Shown: piece after piece, positions 5,808 through 5,931 of the stretch
Layout of the letters: each line of letters begins with the position of its first letter
How positions within the stretch are numbered: position 1 is the stretch's first letter
Origin: Planctomycetota bacterium
Lineage (GTDB): Bacteria; Planctomycetota; Phycisphaerae; WQYP01
Length of the DNA: 5,931 bases
Direction of reading: 5' to 3'
NCBI GenBank assembly: GCA_021816165.1
Contig: JAKAYZ010000179.1
Span: 1-5,931 of the forward strand
Program-made: the position numbers and the translations under genes
The notes under the pieces: model-generated
Databases searched by the model: none
The model's input: the letters and a program-made list of their open reading frames with translations, nothing else
Told to the model about the DNA's origin: nothing

Positions 5808-5931
5808 ATGGATGTTTATTACTGCCGGCGGCAAATGCGGGGAAGGATGCAAGGGATATTACCAGTAGGAAGGAGATCAGAAACATGAGGCCGAGGGATG
5901 CAGTGCGGGTTTGGGGGAACGCGGTAGCCGA

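Larger units (their letters stand above)
5743..5931 (-). pseudogene. N-terminal signal-peptide segment of the propeller gene, cut off by an in-frame TAG
   Basis: This segment is in the same reading frame as the propeller body and is open from the right edge to the TAG at 5745-5743. From the ATG at 5886 it reads MFLISFLLVI, then SLASFPAFAA: a hydrophobic core and an AFA|A cleavage site typical of a Sec signal peptide. A Ser/Pro run (from the C10 tract), a His-rich stretch KNHHHTTK and VTTGSK follow before the TAG. After the TAG the frame resumes with IKLLTGIFTYGPHHIW, the first strand of the first blade. No Shine-Dalgarno precedes the ATG at 5886, and the frame is open further upstream, so the real start may be outside the window. 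The natural reading is one gene with a nonsense codon at position 48 counted from 5886. Confidence 0.7.

Noticed and set aside
5740..5810. Frameshift in the C10 tract as the cause of the broken propeller gene
   Set aside because: With ten C the signal-peptide frame already equals the propeller frame. A one-base change in the tract would need a second compensating shift, so the TAG alone is the simpler explanation.
5194..5868. Open frame of 224 codons on the + strand
   Set aside because: It lies wholly antisense to the propeller blades. Its Gly/Ala/Val-rich translation has no domain and no ribosome-binding site, and it mirrors the repetitive Gly/Ile codons of the true gene.

Overview
The window looks like a piece of chromosome from a GC-rich bacterium, most likely of the Planctomycetota/Verrucomicrobiota type. 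This is inferred from three things: an HpnE-like squalene-pathway enzyme; large secreted proteins with 'two-component regulator propeller' type beta-propeller repeats; and a C-terminal module (GDWxGRYGR ... DDHGEAY ... GVFIDRL) that I associate from memory with planctomycete exported proteins. No rRNA or other taxonomic marker is present, so the assignment is tentative.

Layout. Positions 1-353 (+) hold the C-terminal end of hydroxysqualene dehydroxylase (hpnE), which enters from the left edge. Positions 354-740 are a non-coding gap between convergent genes. The gap contains a 114-nt inverted pair of hairpin units (498-611) whose stem differences are mostly compensatory, resembling a REP doublet (REPIN/BIME-like). 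From 741 to the right edge everything is on the minus strand. In transcription order it reads: (a) a large exported beta-propeller protein (5' end beyond the window, stop at 3283); (b) a cysteine-rich exported protein with Ig/PKD-like sequence (3228-2191); (c) an exported, mostly helical protein ending in a DUF1573-like domain (2141-741). The gaps are 54 and 49 nt, and genes b and c each have a clear Shine-Dalgarno sequence, so the three probably form one operon with its promoter outside the window. All three products carry export signals, so a shared cell-envelope or extracellular role is plausible. No enzymatic function is visible in any of them.

The most notable observation is at the 5' end of the propeller gene. 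The longest uninterrupted frame would start at a TTG (5733) with no ribosome-binding site and no export signal. The same frame continues upstream through one TAG codon (5745-5743) into a textbook signal peptide (about 5886-5827), and stays open to the window edge. A single CAG-to-TAG change would explain this, so the gene is either a recent nonsense mutant, read through, or a sequence error. A run of ten C (coding strand) lies just after the signal peptide, exactly where a length change would switch off the exported protein. Inside the same gene, a GC-rich 'SAD' repeat-coding segment (4462-4563) separates the propeller from the C-terminal module and looks like an in-frame inserted repeat.
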